44,014 nucleotides of DNA, taken from contig JAEUUV010000177.1 of assembly GCA_016787285.1 (NCBI GenBank), positions 1 to 44,014 of the forward strand, read 5' to 3'. The stretch comes from Saprospiraceae bacterium. GTDB taxonomy: Bacteria; Bacteroidota; Bacteroidia; Chitinophagales; Saprospiraceae. The position numbers and the translations under genes are program-made. A model generated the notes under the pieces. The model had not been told where the DNA came from, made no database searches, and was given only the letters and a program-made list of their open reading frames with translations. Below are positions 20,163 to 27,671 of the stretch, piece after piece (position 1 is the first letter of the stretch; each line of letters starts with the position of its first letter).

Positions 20163-20918
20163 TTACGCCGAAACGGTAGATTCCGGAAAGGCAATGGTTT
20201 GATCCACGAGAATGCGGCCACAGTGTTCGCATGCGATGATTTTTTTGTGCAGGCCGATTTCCAACTGCACTTGAGGCGGTACGTGGTTGAAACAACCGCC
20301 GCAGGAATTGCGCTCCACGGTGACGACTGCCAGACCATTGCGGTAAGTAGTGCGGGTTTTGTCGTAAGCTTTGAGCAGACGTTCTTCAATTCCGTCGCGT
20401 GCTTTGATACTCTTGTTGCGCAGCCGGGTTTCTTCGGCTTCTGTTTTTTCGATAATGCCCTGCAGTTCGACCTTTTTGGCATCCAGGTCTTTTTGTTTGG
20501 CCTCCTGCCGGGCTTCGGCTACGGCTAGGTTGTCTTTTTGTACTTCCAGTTTCGCTTTGGCGTCGCGCATTTTTTTCTCCGACAACTGGATGTCCAGGTT
20601 AGCCAGTTCGATTTCTTTTTGCAAGGCCTCGTATTCCCGGTTGTTTTTTACCTCATCGAGTTGCTTCTGGTATTTTTTGATGTTGTTTTCCGCCTCTTTG
20701 GCAACAGATTGAATCTGGGCAATCTCCTGCTCGGCTTCTTTTACCCCGCCGCGAAGTTTTTTGCAGCGGGTATCCAGCCCGGCAATTTCGTCTTCCAGAT
20801 CGGCAACCTCCATAGGCAGTTCCCCCTTTAGAATTCCAATTTCATCCAGTTGGGAATCAACTTGTTGGAGAGTCCATAGTTTTTGTAGTTTCTCGGTAAT
20901 GGATGCTTCTACTGTCAT
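20163..20918 (-). CDS. C4-type zinc-ribbon coiled-coil protein (CT398-like)
   Basis: The 251-aa protein has a long coiled coil (about 10-180, rich in Lys, Glu and Gln heptads) and a C-terminal zinc ribbon (RNSCGGCFNHVPP...IIACEHCGRILV) with two CxxC pairs, about residues 205-240. This is the zf-RING_7/CT398 family, conserved in Bacteroidota, with a possible role linked to RNA polymerase or secretion that is not settled. The C. trachomatis relative has been tied to sigma-54 and type III secretion. It sits 113 bp downstream of the Nif3 gene on the same strand; the gap holds a short tandem repeat. Confidence 0.88.
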   Translation of the reverse strand: MTVEASITEKLQKLWTLQQVDSQLDEIGILKGELPMEVADLEDEIAGLDTRCKKLRGGVKEAEQEIAQIQSVAKEAENNIKKYQKQLDEVKNNREYEALQKEIELANLDIQLSEKKMRDAKAKLEVQKDNLAVAEARQEAKQKDLDAKKVELQGIIEKTEAEETRLRNKSIKARDGIEERLLKAYDKTRTTYRNGLAVVTVERNSCGGCFNHVPPQVQLEIGLHKKIIACEHCGRILVDQTIAFPESTVSA

Positions 20919-20923
20919 TGAGC

Positions 20924-20953
20924 GAATGAGTGATTGAGTGATTGAGTGATTGG
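20924..20953. repeat. 8-bp tandem repeat (TGATTGAG)
   Basis: About three and a half units of TGATTGAG lie immediately before the zinc-ribbon start codon, in the spacer to the Nif3 gene. Confidence 0.75.
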
Positions 20954-21031
20954 CCCGGAGTATTCGGTAGCGGCGCAGGCTGGTTTTAATTCTGGTCTTT
21001 CCCCGAAAATCTCGAGCCGGGAGGGCACATT

Positions 21032-21817
21032 TTACAGGTAAAAAACCGGATTTGTGTGTACCTCCGTCAAATGGAGCGCAAAATTAGGGAATTTATCCCG
21101 TACAATGTCGTGTAAAAGTTCGATGGTAAACTGTTCGCTTTCAAAGTGTCCCACATCGGCTATGACGAGGCGTCCTTCTGCGTCAAAAAAATCGTGGTAT
21201 TTGAAGTCGGCGGTAACGAACGCATCGGCGCCTGCCCGCAAGGCATCGGACAGCAAAAAACTCCCGCTGCCCCCGCACACGGCTACGCGGCGGACGGGTT
21301 TCCCTCGCAGAGCGGTATGGCGTACACAGCCGCTCCGGAGTGCAGTTTTGACGTGCCGCAAAAAATCATCCTCCGGCATGGGGGCTTCCAGTTCGCCTAC
21401 AAGTCCGGCGCCGATTTCTGTCAGTCCGGGCTTCGGCGCCAGAATACGGGTGTCATGCAGACCTATTTTTTCAGCGATTTTCACATTCACGCCTTGCCGG
21501 TGTACATTGTCGAGATTGGTGTGAATAGCGTAAAGTGCGATGTCGTCCCGAATCGCCTGCATGACCGTTCGTTCGACATAGTTGGCGCCGTTCAGGCGTT
21601 TCAGGCCTCGGAAAACAATCGGGTGGTGCGCCACGATCAGGTTGCAGCCCTTGCGTTTGGCCTCAGCCACCACTGCCTCGGTGGAGTCGAGGCAGAACAG
21701 TACCCCGGAGACTTGCGTCGCCGGATCGCCGACAATCAGACCGGCATTGTCGTAAGGTTCCTGCAGATGTGGCGGCGCCACGGTTTCCAGTGTGGTTATG
21801 ATGTCTTGAATTTGCAT
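21032..21817 (-). CDS. Nif3-like dinuclear metal-centre protein
   Basis: The 261-aa protein belongs to the Nif3/YbgI (DUF34) family, a hexameric metal-binding fold linked to GTP cyclohydrolase I-like activity and NIF3 functions, with exact role unsettled. Metal ligands are visible: IVAHHPIVF, AIHTNLDNV and near the C-terminus ADVGHFESEQF. EPYDNAGLIVGD opens the domain. Many Bacteroidota homologues have about 365 aa with a PII-like insert; this is the short form without it. The zinc-ribbon gene follows on the same strand, the usual pairing in this phylum. Confidence 0.92.
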   Translation of the reverse strand: MQIQDIITTLETVAPPHLQEPYDNAGLIVGDPATQVSGVLFCLDSTEAVVAEAKRKGCNLIVAHHPIVFRGLKRLNGANYVERTVMQAIRDDIALYAIHTNLDNVHRQGVNVKIAEKIGLHDTRILAPKPGLTEIGAGLVGELEAPMPEDDFLRHVKTALRSGCVRHTALRGKPVRRVAVCGGSGSFLLSDALRAGADAFVTADFKYHDFFDAEGRLVIADVGHFESEQFTIELLHDIVRDKFPNFALHLTEVHTNPVFYL

Positions 21818-21863
21818 GGCTAATAAAAGTCACGATTGGGTTAAAATGTTCGGATGCTTAGAA

Positions 21864-21889
21864 TTTGACCAGCTGCCCATGTAACTTTG
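21864..21889 (+). promoter_or_regulatory. Promoter of tatA
   Basis: TTTG at 21864-21867 and TAACTTTG at 21882-21889 match the -33 and -7 elements, with a shortish 14-nt spacer. The -7 box is 75 bp before the ATG. Confidence 0.5.
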
Positions 21890-21964
21890 CAGCCATTTTT
21901 CGGTCGAAATGCCGATACAAATCACCCCTGTAACCACTCTTCTTCTGATCTAAACACCACAGAC

Positions 21965-22180
21965 ATGGTATCCACTCTTCTTTTTCTTGGCAATCTTGGC
22001 GCTACCGAACTCACACTCATTTTTCTGGTTGTCTTGCTGATGTTCGGCGGCAACAAAATTCCGGAACTGATGCGCGGCTTGGGCAAAGGCATCCGCGAGT
22101 TCAACAACGCCAAAAATTCCGTGGAGGACGAAATCCGCCAGGGTATCCGCGAGGCGGACAAAAAGCCCATCGAGAAATAA
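21965..22180 (+). CDS. tatA: Twin-arginine translocase subunit TatA/TatE
   Basis: The 71-aa protein has one N-terminal membrane helix ([21 protein letters not shown]), the FGxxKIPEL hinge, an amphipathic helix ([14 protein letters not shown]) and a charged tail. This is the TatA pore-forming subunit for export of folded proteins. The start at 21965 puts the helix at its usual place; an earlier ATG would add an unlikely charged leader. Its stop is 3 bp from the stop of dnaB on the other strand. No tatC is nearby. Confidence 0.92.
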   Translation: MVSTLLFLGNLGATELTLIFLVVLLMFGGNKIPELMRGLGKGIREFNNAKNSVEDEIRQGIREADKKPIEK

Positions 22181-22183
22181 TTC

Positions 22184-23725
22184 TCAGAACGGAATATCCT
22201 CGTCGTTCATTCTTGAGGGCATAGTGATGGATGTGGCCGTAAACGGCCCGGTGAGGGGGTCGTGCAGCCCGGAAAATGCGGGGTCGTCAAGGTTGCCGAA
22301 CTTGGCAAACTGGTCGGTGAACTTGAGTTTTACCGTGTCTATGGCGCCATGCCGGTTTTTGGAAATAATGAATTCGGCAACCCCCTTAAGAGGCATGCCC
22401 TGCTCGTCTTCCAGAATGCCGTAGTATTCCGGGCGGTAGATAAAGGAAACAATGTCTGCATCCTGCTCTATTGCGCCCGACTCACGTAAGTCACTCAACT
22501 GTGGTCGCTTGCTCCCGCCCCGCACCTCCACCGCCCGGCTGAGCTGCGACAGGGCGATGACCGGCACGCTCAACTCCTTGGCCATATTTTTCAGCGCGCG
22601 GGAGATGCCGGCAATTTCCTGTTCGCGGTTGGCATTTCGGTTGTTTTCAGAGGCGCCGGTCATCAGTTGCAGGTAGTCAATGATGACCAACTGGATGTCG
22701 TGCTGCATTTTCAGGCGGCGGCATTTGGCCCGGAGTTCGAAAATGTTGATGCCGGGGGTGTCGTCAATGAAAATGGGCACCTGAGACAGGCGCTCCACGG
22801 TGGTTTGCAATTGCTGCCACTCGTAGTCTTCCAGTTTGCCGTTGCGCATTTTGGAGCCGGCAATTTCGGATTCCATCGAAATGAGACGCTGCACGAGCTG
22901 CGTGCTGCCCATCTCCAGCGAAAACAGGGCGATGCCTTTACCGAAGTCGCGGGCGGCATTGAGCGCCATAGCCAGCACGCAGGAAGTTTTACCCATACCC
23001 GGGCGGGCAGCCAGAATGATGAGGTCGGAAGGTTGCCAGCCGGAGGTGATGCGATCCAGATCGGTGAAGCCGGTGGGCACACCGGTGAGGCCGTCGGCTT
23101 TTTTGGATAATTCCTCCACCTGTTTAAGCACCCGGCTGCTGAGTGTGCCCATGCTTTCGAACGTGCGGCTCAGGTTGTTTTGCGTGATGGCAAACAGACC
23201 TTTTTCTGCGTCGTCCAGCAGGGTGAATACGTCAGTAGTGTCTTCGTAGGCGTCCTTGATGGTGCGGGTGCTGACGTGGATCAGTTCACGCTGAATGTGT
23301 TTTTGAGCAATGATGCGGGCATGGTACTCGATATTGGCGGCGGATGCCACGCGGTTGGTCAGCTCTACGAGGTAGTAACTGCCGCCTACGCGGTCGAGGT
23401 CGCCGCTTTTGCGCAGTTCCTCCGTCACGGTCAGGATGTCCACCGGGTTGGAGCGCTCGAACAGGCGCAGTGCTGCGCGGTAGATGCACTGGTGTGCCTC
23501 GTGGTAAAAACTTTCAGGGCGCAGGATGTCCATCACCACCGGCAGCGCCTCGCGCTCCAGCATCAGTGCGCCCAATACGGCCTCTTCCAGAGGCAGTGCC
23601 TGAGGTTGTAATTTCCCGAACACATAATTGGACAAACCCTCGCCACCTCCCTTCGCATCCTTGCGTTGGGCGCTGCCTTTAGAGGAGTTGTTTCGTGCAT
23701 CTTTATTTTCATTCCTGTCCGTCAT
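22184..23725 (-). CDS. dnaB: Replicative DNA helicase DnaB
   Basis: The hexameric 5'-3' helicase unwinds DNA at the replication fork. The 513-aa protein has an N-terminal DnaB domain (LPLEEAVLGALMLE) and a RecA-like C-terminal domain with Walker A ARPGMGKTS (Lys 246), Walker B VIIDYLQLM, ALSQLSRAVE, SDLRESGAIEQDAD and the arginine-finger region SFIYRPEYY. The ATG at 23725 starts MTDRNENK; an upstream ATG at 23788 would cover the -7 box. No intein is seen. The gene converges on tatA with a 3-bp gap. DnaA-box-like sites lie 50-145 bp upstream. Confidence 0.95.
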   Translation of the reverse strand: MTDRNENKDARNNSSKGSAQRKDAKGGGEGLSNYVFGKLQPQALPLEEAVLGALMLEREALPVVMDILRPESFYHEAHQCIYRAALRLFERSNPVDILTVTEELRKSGDLDRVGGSYYLVELTNRVASAANIEYHARIIAQKHIQRELIHVSTRTIKDAYEDTTDVFTLLDDAEKGLFAITQNNLSRTFESMGTLSSRVLKQVEELSKKADGLTGVPTGFTDLDRITSGWQPSDLIILAARPGMGKTSCVLAMALNAARDFGKGIALFSLEMGSTQLVQRLISMESEIAGSKMRNGKLEDYEWQQLQTTVERLSQVPIFIDDTPGINIFELRAKCRRLKMQHDIQLVIIDYLQLMTGASENNRNANREQEIAGISRALKNMAKELSVPVIALSQLSRAVEVRGGSKRPQLSDLRESGAIEQDADIVSFIYRPEYYGILEDEQGMPLKGVAEFIISKNRHGAIDTVKLKFTDQFAKFGNLDDPAFSGLHDPLTGPFTATSITMPSRMNDEDIPF

Positions 23726-23749
23726 GGCCTGCGCAGTAAAAAATGGAGA

Positions 23750-23757
23750 CAAACGTA
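23750..23757 (-). promoter_or_regulatory. Bacteroidota -7 box for dnaB
   Basis: TACGTTTG on the minus strand matches TAnnTTTG, 24 bp before the dnaB start. DnaA-box-like sites begin 18 bp further upstream. Confidence 0.55.
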
Positions 23758-23775
23758 CCTCGAAAACAGGGACAT

Positions 23776-23868
23776 CGTGGATAAACAAACAATCCGTATC
23801 GCAGCAAATCTGTGGAAAACGGGGGTGTCGGATGTGGACAACTGTGAAAACATATCAAGTTATCCACA
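23776..23868. promoter_or_regulatory. Cluster of DnaA-box-like sites; candidate oriC or DnaA-controlled dnaB promoter
   Basis: Within 93 bp there are a perfect TTATCCACA (23860-23868, plus strand) and, on the minus strand, TTATCCACG (23776-23784), TTTTCCACA (23811-23819) and TTGTCCACA (23833-23841), plus GTTTTCACA (23843-23851). A further TTTTTCACA is at 24042-24050, minus strand. TTWTNCACA is the classic DnaA box. Three of the six match it fully and three differ at one position. The region sits in the 508-bp spacer upstream of dnaB. It could be a replication origin, or a site where DnaA regulates dnaB. Confidence 0.5.
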
Positions 23869-24131
23869 CTGACCAACATTTTCGCACAAAGATCATCGGG
23901 TGTTTTCCGGTATGTTCGATCTGCTGTCGAGTTGTTAAAATTATGACTGGTAAGTGCTTATGATGTCGTACCTTTTTCCGGCAGAAAGACGTAACAACAA
24001 CCCCGGGTTAAGCGCCGGTTATTTTTCCATGAAATGTTGACTGTGAAAAAAAAACTGGCCCGCATTTTTAGCCCCCAAAGTTAACAGGTTTTGTTTTGAA
24101 AAAAGTGTTTTCGTCTCGGCACTTAGAGGGA

Positions 24132-24170
24132 AAAATCATGGGCCATACCGGAAGTCCGGTATGGCCCATG
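24132..24170 (-). terminator. Terminator hairpin after the coiled-coil secreted protein
   Basis: A perfect 16-bp stem with a 2-nt loop (24137-24152 with 24155-24170) is followed on the minus strand by ATTTTT. It lies 64 bp after the stop at 24234. Confidence 0.78.
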
Positions 24171-24233
24171 TCATCGTCCTTTCCAGGAATCTGCGCGTAG
24201 AAGGAAAGCGATTGGCAAAAATCCGACAGCAGG

Positions 24234-24920
24234 TTAGCGCTGCTCGTTTTCCACATTATCACGGCGTTTTTGCGCTTGTTCCACCGTGCCGCGTTGCCGT
24301 TCGATGTCCACAAGTGTAGTTTCCTGGTCTTTCTGGTTTTGTACTAATTCTGCTTCGGCCTTCTTGATTTTTTCCTGGTAGTTGGCGATATCCTTGTGCA
24401 GGTTTTCGTTGTCGCGTTTCAGGCGTTTCAGCCGGTTGTCAAGGTCTTTCATTTTGTCCTCTTCGGCTTTCAGTTCCAGCGAAAGCGCGGCACGGCGCAC
24501 CTCGTAGTAAAATTTGGTGAGCAACGCTTTGGTCTCTTCGGTGTGGGTAGCGTCGTCGTTGCGGTTGAGGAAGTAGGCGCCAATATCGAACCAGGCGGTG
24601 AGTTGGGTGCCGTCGCCTACTTTTTCCACGAGGGAATACAAGGTGAACTGCCCGGCGCTTACACTGATCGAATTACACTCGACAGCGGTTCTCTCGTCTT
24701 TTTTGCCTTTTTTCAGCTTGCTGTCGAAGTTTTCCTTGACAAAATCTGACCAAACATCCTCCACCACGCGCTTGTCGGTGTTGGTGAAACCAACAGCAAA
24801 ACCCGGGCGGGTGCCGAATGACATGGATTTTTCAACCTCGCTGACGCGGTTGATCTGGGCGAAAATGTCGGAGGCGAAAAACAAACCACCGGCAAACAGG
24901 AATAAAACTGGAATACGCAT
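24234..24920 (-). CDS. Secreted coiled-coil protein, unknown function, 228 aa
   Basis: I do not recognise a named family. A signal peptide (MRIPVLFLFAGGLFFASDIFAQ) is followed by a globular N-terminal half (SMSFGTRPGFAVGFTNTDKRVVEDVWSDF...) and a coiled coil from about residue 145 to the end, rich in Lys, Glu, Asp and Asn (LDNRLKRLKRDNENLHKDI). It is probably periplasmic. An upstream ATG at 25181 would add 87 residues without any signal-like character, so the ATG at 24920 is preferred. It is transcribed alone, with its own -7 box and terminator. Confidence 0.8.
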   Translation of the reverse strand: MRIPVLFLFAGGLFFASDIFAQINRVSEVEKSMSFGTRPGFAVGFTNTDKRVVEDVWSDFVKENFDSKLKKGKKDERTAVECNSISVSAGQFTLYSLVEKVGDGTQLTAWFDIGAYFLNRNDDATHTEETKALLTKFYYEVRRAALSLELKAEEDKMKDLDNRLKRLKRDNENLHKDIANYQEKIKKAEAELVQNQKDQETTLVDIERQRGTVEQAQKRRDNVENEQR

Positions 24921-25223
24921 ACTTGTCTTTTTTGAGTGAACGAATGATGCCGAAAGGTACGGTTTTAGGCGGGAAACAAAACTAAGACGCAAGAATGACG
25001 GGAAGACACCACAGCGGCTGAAAATATCCGGCGGCGTCCGGTTTGGGCGCCACACGAACCGGCCATTCGTTTTTCCAACCAGCTGTTGTTTTTTTACGTT
25101 TTTTCTGACCTTTGGCCCTCCATTTTTCCCATGAATATCTGCGTGAACACAAGAAGCCGGATGCCGCAGCCGATCATCCACTAAATCAATCGTTTTTCAT
25201 CAACTAATAAACAAATCTACATT
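24921..25223. other. 303-bp divergent spacer before the THX gene
   Basis: Apart from the -7 box at 24977 I see nothing definable in this spacer. No clear promoter for the THX gene is visible. Confidence 0.5.
24977..24984 (-). promoter_or_regulatory. Bacteroidota -7 box for the coiled-coil secreted protein
   Basis: TAGTTTTG on the minus strand matches TAnnTTTG, 56 bp before the start codon. Confidence 0.45.
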
Positions 25224-25337
25224 ATGGGTAAAGGAGATTTCAAATCCAAACGCGGCAAAATTCGCCGTGGTTCTCATGGCAACAACCGCCCCAAGCCGTC
25301 GAAAATGCGCGCGGCAGCCAGAAAGAAAAAAGCCTGA
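25224..25337 (+). CDS. 30S ribosomal protein THX (S31e family), 37 aa
   Basis: A very short, extremely basic protein that reads MGKGDFKSKRGKIRRGSHG, then NNRPKPSK and a Lys/Arg tail. MGKGDxKxxRGKIxxGSxG is the signature of ribosomal protein THX, a small peptide that sits in the head of the 30S subunit in Thermus and in many Bacteroidota. The ATG at 25224 and the TGA at 25335-25337 give 37 codons. Its size makes it easy to miss in automatic annotation. Confidence 0.9.
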   Translation: MGKGDFKSKRGKIRRGSHGNNRPKPSKMRAAARKKKA

Positions 25338-25340
25338 GGC

Positions 25341-25385
25341 AGCGATAAGCGACGAGTGTGTTACGAAACTCATCATTCATCGCTC
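25341..25385. repeat. Imperfect inverted repeat between THX and rnhB
   Basis: AGCGATAAGCGACGAGT and ACTCATCATTCATCGCT pair at 13 of 17 positions with a ~10-nt loop. It lies between the convergent stops and may end both transcripts, but there is no T-run after either side. Confidence 0.45.
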
Positions 25386-25389
25386 ATCA

Positions 25390-26001
25390 CTAAAAAAACG
25401 CCAGTTGTTCCCCTTGGGGTAGTTGCCGGAACGATTTGCGGTGGTGCGGACTGAGTCCGTACTGCCGAATGGCTTCCCGGTGGGCAGCGGTAGGGTAGCC
25501 TTTGTTTGTTGGCCAGTCGTAGTGTGGGAACTGGTCGGCCAGTCGTTGCATTTCCTCATCCCGATGGGTTTTGGCCAGAATAGATGCCGCTGCGATAGCG
25601 GCATACTTCCCGTCGCCCTTCACGACACACAGGTGGGGAACGTCCCGGTACGAGCGGAAGCGATTGCCGTCCACGAGGATAAATTCCGGGCGAGTTGCCA
25701 ATCCGTCAAGTGCCCGGTGCATGGCCAAAAACGAGGCGTGTAAAATATTAATCCGGTCAATTTCCTCCGGTTCGGCCCGGGCTACGGCCCAGGCGAGGGC
25801 ATTTTGTTCAATTACTGCGCGCAAAGTCTCTCGTTGCGACTCGGTCATTTGTTTGGAGTCGTTCAGCAACGGATGGTAAAAATCCGGCGGCAGGATCACC
25901 GCCGCTGCATACACCGGGCCTGCCAGGCAGCCGCGCCCGGCTTCGTCGCAGCCGGCTTCGAGCCGGTCAGGTTGGTGGAAGGGTAGCAGGAAGTTGGCCA
26001 T
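25390..26001 (-). CDS. rnhB: Ribonuclease HII
   Basis: The enzyme cuts the RNA strand of RNA-DNA hybrids and removes misincorporated ribonucleotides. The 203-aa protein shows the catalytic [13 protein letters not shown] (Asp 19, Glu 20), [33 protein letters not shown] and [21 protein letters not shown], all expected for RNase HII. The length is typical. It has a -7 box 28 bp upstream and converges on the THX gene. Confidence 0.95.
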   Translation of the reverse strand: MANFLLPFHQPDRLEAGCDEAGRGCLAGPVYAAAVILPPDFYHPLLNDSKQMTESQRETLRAVIEQNALAWAVARAEPEEIDRINILHASFLAMHRALDGLATRPEFILVDGNRFRSYRDVPHLCVVKGDGKYAAIAAASILAKTHRDEEMQRLADQFPHYDWPTNKGYPTAAHREAIRQYGLSPHHRKSFRQLPQGEQLAFF

Positions 26002-26027
26002 TGGCTGTTGGTTATTGGTCGTTGGCT
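26000..26027. repeat. TTGGC-type repeats upstream of rnhB
   Basis: About three degenerate units (ATTGGCTGTTGG, TTATTGGTCGTTGGC) of the repeat seen at 4199-4277 occupy the leader between the rnhB start and its -7 box. Confidence 0.6.
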
Positions 26028-26029
26028 CG

Positions 26030-26037
26030 CAAATGTA
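26030..26037 (-). promoter_or_regulatory. Bacteroidota -7 box for rnhB
   Basis: TACATTTG on the minus strand matches TAnnTTTG, 28 bp before the rnhB start. Confidence 0.5.
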
Positions 26038-26091
26038 TGCGCTGCGTGTGAACTCCCGGCACAGAACTACAGGTTCAGGAGCGCAATATTT

Positions 26092-26099
26092 TACCTTTG
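26092..26099 (+). promoter_or_regulatory. Bacteroidota -7 box for the crotonase-family gene
   Basis: TACCTTTG matches TAnnTTTG, 25 bp before the ATG at 26125. Confidence 0.5.
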
Positions 26100-26124
26100 C
26101 CGGCTCAAAAAAATTTCAACAGCC

Positions 26125-26898
26125 ATGCACGATATTACCCAACAAGGCTATGTCCGCACCGAAGTAGCGCCCAACGGCATTGCCACGATCACGTTTTTTC
26201 ACCCCAACCACAACAGCCTGCCCAGTCGCCTGCTTCAAGGCCTGGTGGACGCGTTCGATGCCGCCGGCGCCGACCCGGCTGTGCGGGCGGTGGTACTGCG
26301 CAGTGCCGAGCACAAGACTTTTTGCGCAGGCGCCAGTTTCGACGAGCTCTCGGCCATCCGCGATTTCGAGACGGGACACGCCTTTTTTTCCGGTTTCGGC
26401 AATGTGCTGAACGCCATGCGCCGCTGCCCGAAAATCATTGTCGGGCGCATCCACGGCAAGGCGGTCGGCGGAGGCGTGGGCTTAGCCGCCGGCACCGATT
26501 ACTGCATGGCGTCGCATTTCGCCTCTGTGCGGCTGAGCGAACTGGCCGTGGGTTTCGGGCCGTTCGTGATCGGCCCGGCGGTGGAGCGCAAGGTGGGCAC
26601 AGCGGCATTCAGCCAAATGGCACTCAACCCAAACGAATGGCAAACCGCCGCCTGGGCCAAGGAAAAAGGCCTGTTTCAGGAAGTTTTCGACACCGTGGAG
26701 CAGCTCGACGCCTACCTCGAGCATTTCACCAAGCACCTCGCCGGCTGCCACCCGGAGGCACTGTCGGAATTGAAAAAAATCTTCTGGCAGGGCACCGAAC
26801 ACTGGGATACGTTGTTGCACGAACGGGCGGCGATCAGCGGGCGGCTGGCGTTGTCGGAGTTTACGAAAGGGGCAATTGAGACCTTCAAACGTAAGTGA
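26125..26898 (+). CDS. Enoyl-CoA hydratase/isomerase (crotonase) family protein
   Basis: The 257-aa cytoplasmic enzyme hydrates or isomerises acyl-CoA substrates. The crotonase motifs are AVVLRSAEHKTFCAGASFDEL (oxyanion hole), RCPKIIVGRIHGKAVGGGVGLAAGTDYCMAS and LSELAVGFGPFVIGPA, where the Glu aligns with the first catalytic Glu. The second catalytic Glu is not clear, so the exact reaction is uncertain. Methylglutaconyl-CoA hydratase-like proteins are a possible match. The ATG at 26125 is chosen because it begins MHDITQQGYVRTEV, the start of the fold. It is a single gene with its own -7 box. Confidence 0.88.
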   Translation: MHDITQQGYVRTEVAPNGIATITFFHPNHNSLPSRLLQGLVDAFDAAGADPAVRAVVLRSAEHKTFCAGASFDELSAIRDFETGHAFFSGFGNVLNAMRRCPKIIVGRIHGKAVGGGVGLAAGTDYCMASHFASVRLSELAVGFGPFVIGPAVERKVGTAAFSQMALNPNEWQTAAWAKEKGLFQEVFDTVEQLDAYLEHFTKHLAGCHPEALSELKKIFWQGTEHWDTLLHERAAISGRLALSEFTKGAIETFKRK

Positions 26899-26906
26899 GC
26901 GGCTTT

Positions 26907-26934
26907 TTTGCTTTAGAAAAACAATGTAGTTTTG
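26907..26934 (+). promoter_or_regulatory. Promoter of the PIN toxin-antitoxin operon
   Basis: TTTG at 26907-26910 and TAGTTTTG at 26927-26934 match the -33 and -7 elements with a 16-nt spacer. This is the best two-box promoter in the window. It is 49 bp before the antitoxin ATG. Confidence 0.62.
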
Positions 26935-26983
26935 TGCTCCATTGCAACACTTCTATTTTGAGTTGCCTTTAAAAAATTGAATC

Positions 26984-27211
26984 ATGCAACGAACAAGCAC
27001 GACATCTACGCCACTTAACGAGGTGCAACTCATGTTGCTGCGGCTGTTCAGTCGCCCTATGACTAAAAGCGATACGGAAGCCATCCGAAAGATGTTGTTG
27101 GACTATTACGAAACGCTGCTTCAACAGGAGGTTGACAAAGTCATGGAGGGAAAAGGCATCGTCCGGGAGGATTTTGACCGTTTGCTGAACGAAGATAAAC
27201 GAAGCAGGTGA
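26984..27211 (+). CDS. Putative antitoxin of a PIN toxin-antitoxin pair, 75 aa
   Basis: The small protein (75 aa, mixed helix-forming, DxxRK and EVDKVMEGKGIVREDFDRLLNEDKRSR near the end) is not assigned to a known DNA-binding family. Its position directly before a PIN-domain toxin and the 4-bp overlap with it (GTGA: toxin GTG start at 27208, antitoxin TGA at 27209-27211) point to an antitoxin. The N-terminal part (PLNEVQLMLLRLFSRPMTKSDTEAIRKML) could form helices that occlude the toxin. It shares the operon promoter at 26907. Confidence 0.7.
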   Translation: MQRTSTTSTPLNEVQLMLLRLFSRPMTKSDTEAIRKMLLDYYETLLQQEVDKVMEGKGIVREDFDRLLNEDKRSR

Positions 27212-27615
27212 AAGCCGTCATTGACACTAATTGCCTGATTGCTTCTATCCCCCGGCGCAACCCCGAATACTGGCTGTACCAAGCATTTCGGGACGAGGCG
27301 TTTGAGTGGGTAATCAGCAACGAAATTCTGGCTGAATACGAAGAAAAACTAGCTGAGTTCTACTCGTTACAGACGGCTAATCTTGTCGCAAACATTCTGC
27401 TAACCGCGTCCAATGTGATTCTTGCTGAACCTTTTTTCAAATATGGCCTGATCCCTCAAGACCCTGACGACAACAAATTCTCGGATCTCGCTATAGCCTC
27501 AAACGTGGATTATTTGGTCACAAATGATCGGCATTTTCAAGTGCTCAAAACCATTGAGTTTCCCACAGTCTCTGTGGTATCACTTGCTGAATTTCAACAA
27601 ATCCTGAAGTACTAA
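27208..27615 (+). CDS. PIN-domain ribonuclease toxin (COG1569-like)
   Basis: The 135-aa protein is a PIN nuclease, the toxin class that cleaves RNA. The acidic residues are in VIDTNCLIA (Asp 6), SNEILAEYEEKL, and DPDDNKFSDLAIAS and VDYLVTNDRHF near the C-terminus, as in the PIN_3/COG1569 toxin family. The GTG at 27208 overlaps the antitoxin stop, which makes translation coupled. Only 56 bp separate it from the shortened mfd gene. Confidence 0.85.
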   Translation: MKAVIDTNCLIASIPRRNPEYWLYQAFRDEAFEWVISNEILAEYEEKLAEFYSLQTANLVANILLTASNVILAEPFFKYGLIPQDPDDNKFSDLAIASNVDYLVTNDRHFQVLKTIEFPTVSVVSLAEFQQILKY

Positions 27616-27671
27616 AGCACGGTTTGGCGGCAAGGGCAGTTTCCCTTCGTTGAACCGGATCTTTATCAATC

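Larger units (their letters stand above)
23726..24233. other. 508-bp spacer upstream of dnaB
   Basis: The spacer holds the dnaB -7 box, the DnaA-box cluster, one distal DnaA-like box at 24042-24050 and, at its right end, the terminator hairpin of the next gene. Between 23870 and 24040 I see no gene or repeat. Confidence 0.6.

Noticed and set aside
25341-25385. Rho-independent terminator for THX or rnhB
   Set aside because: The stem has four mismatches and no T-run follows on either strand, so I list it only as an inverted repeat.
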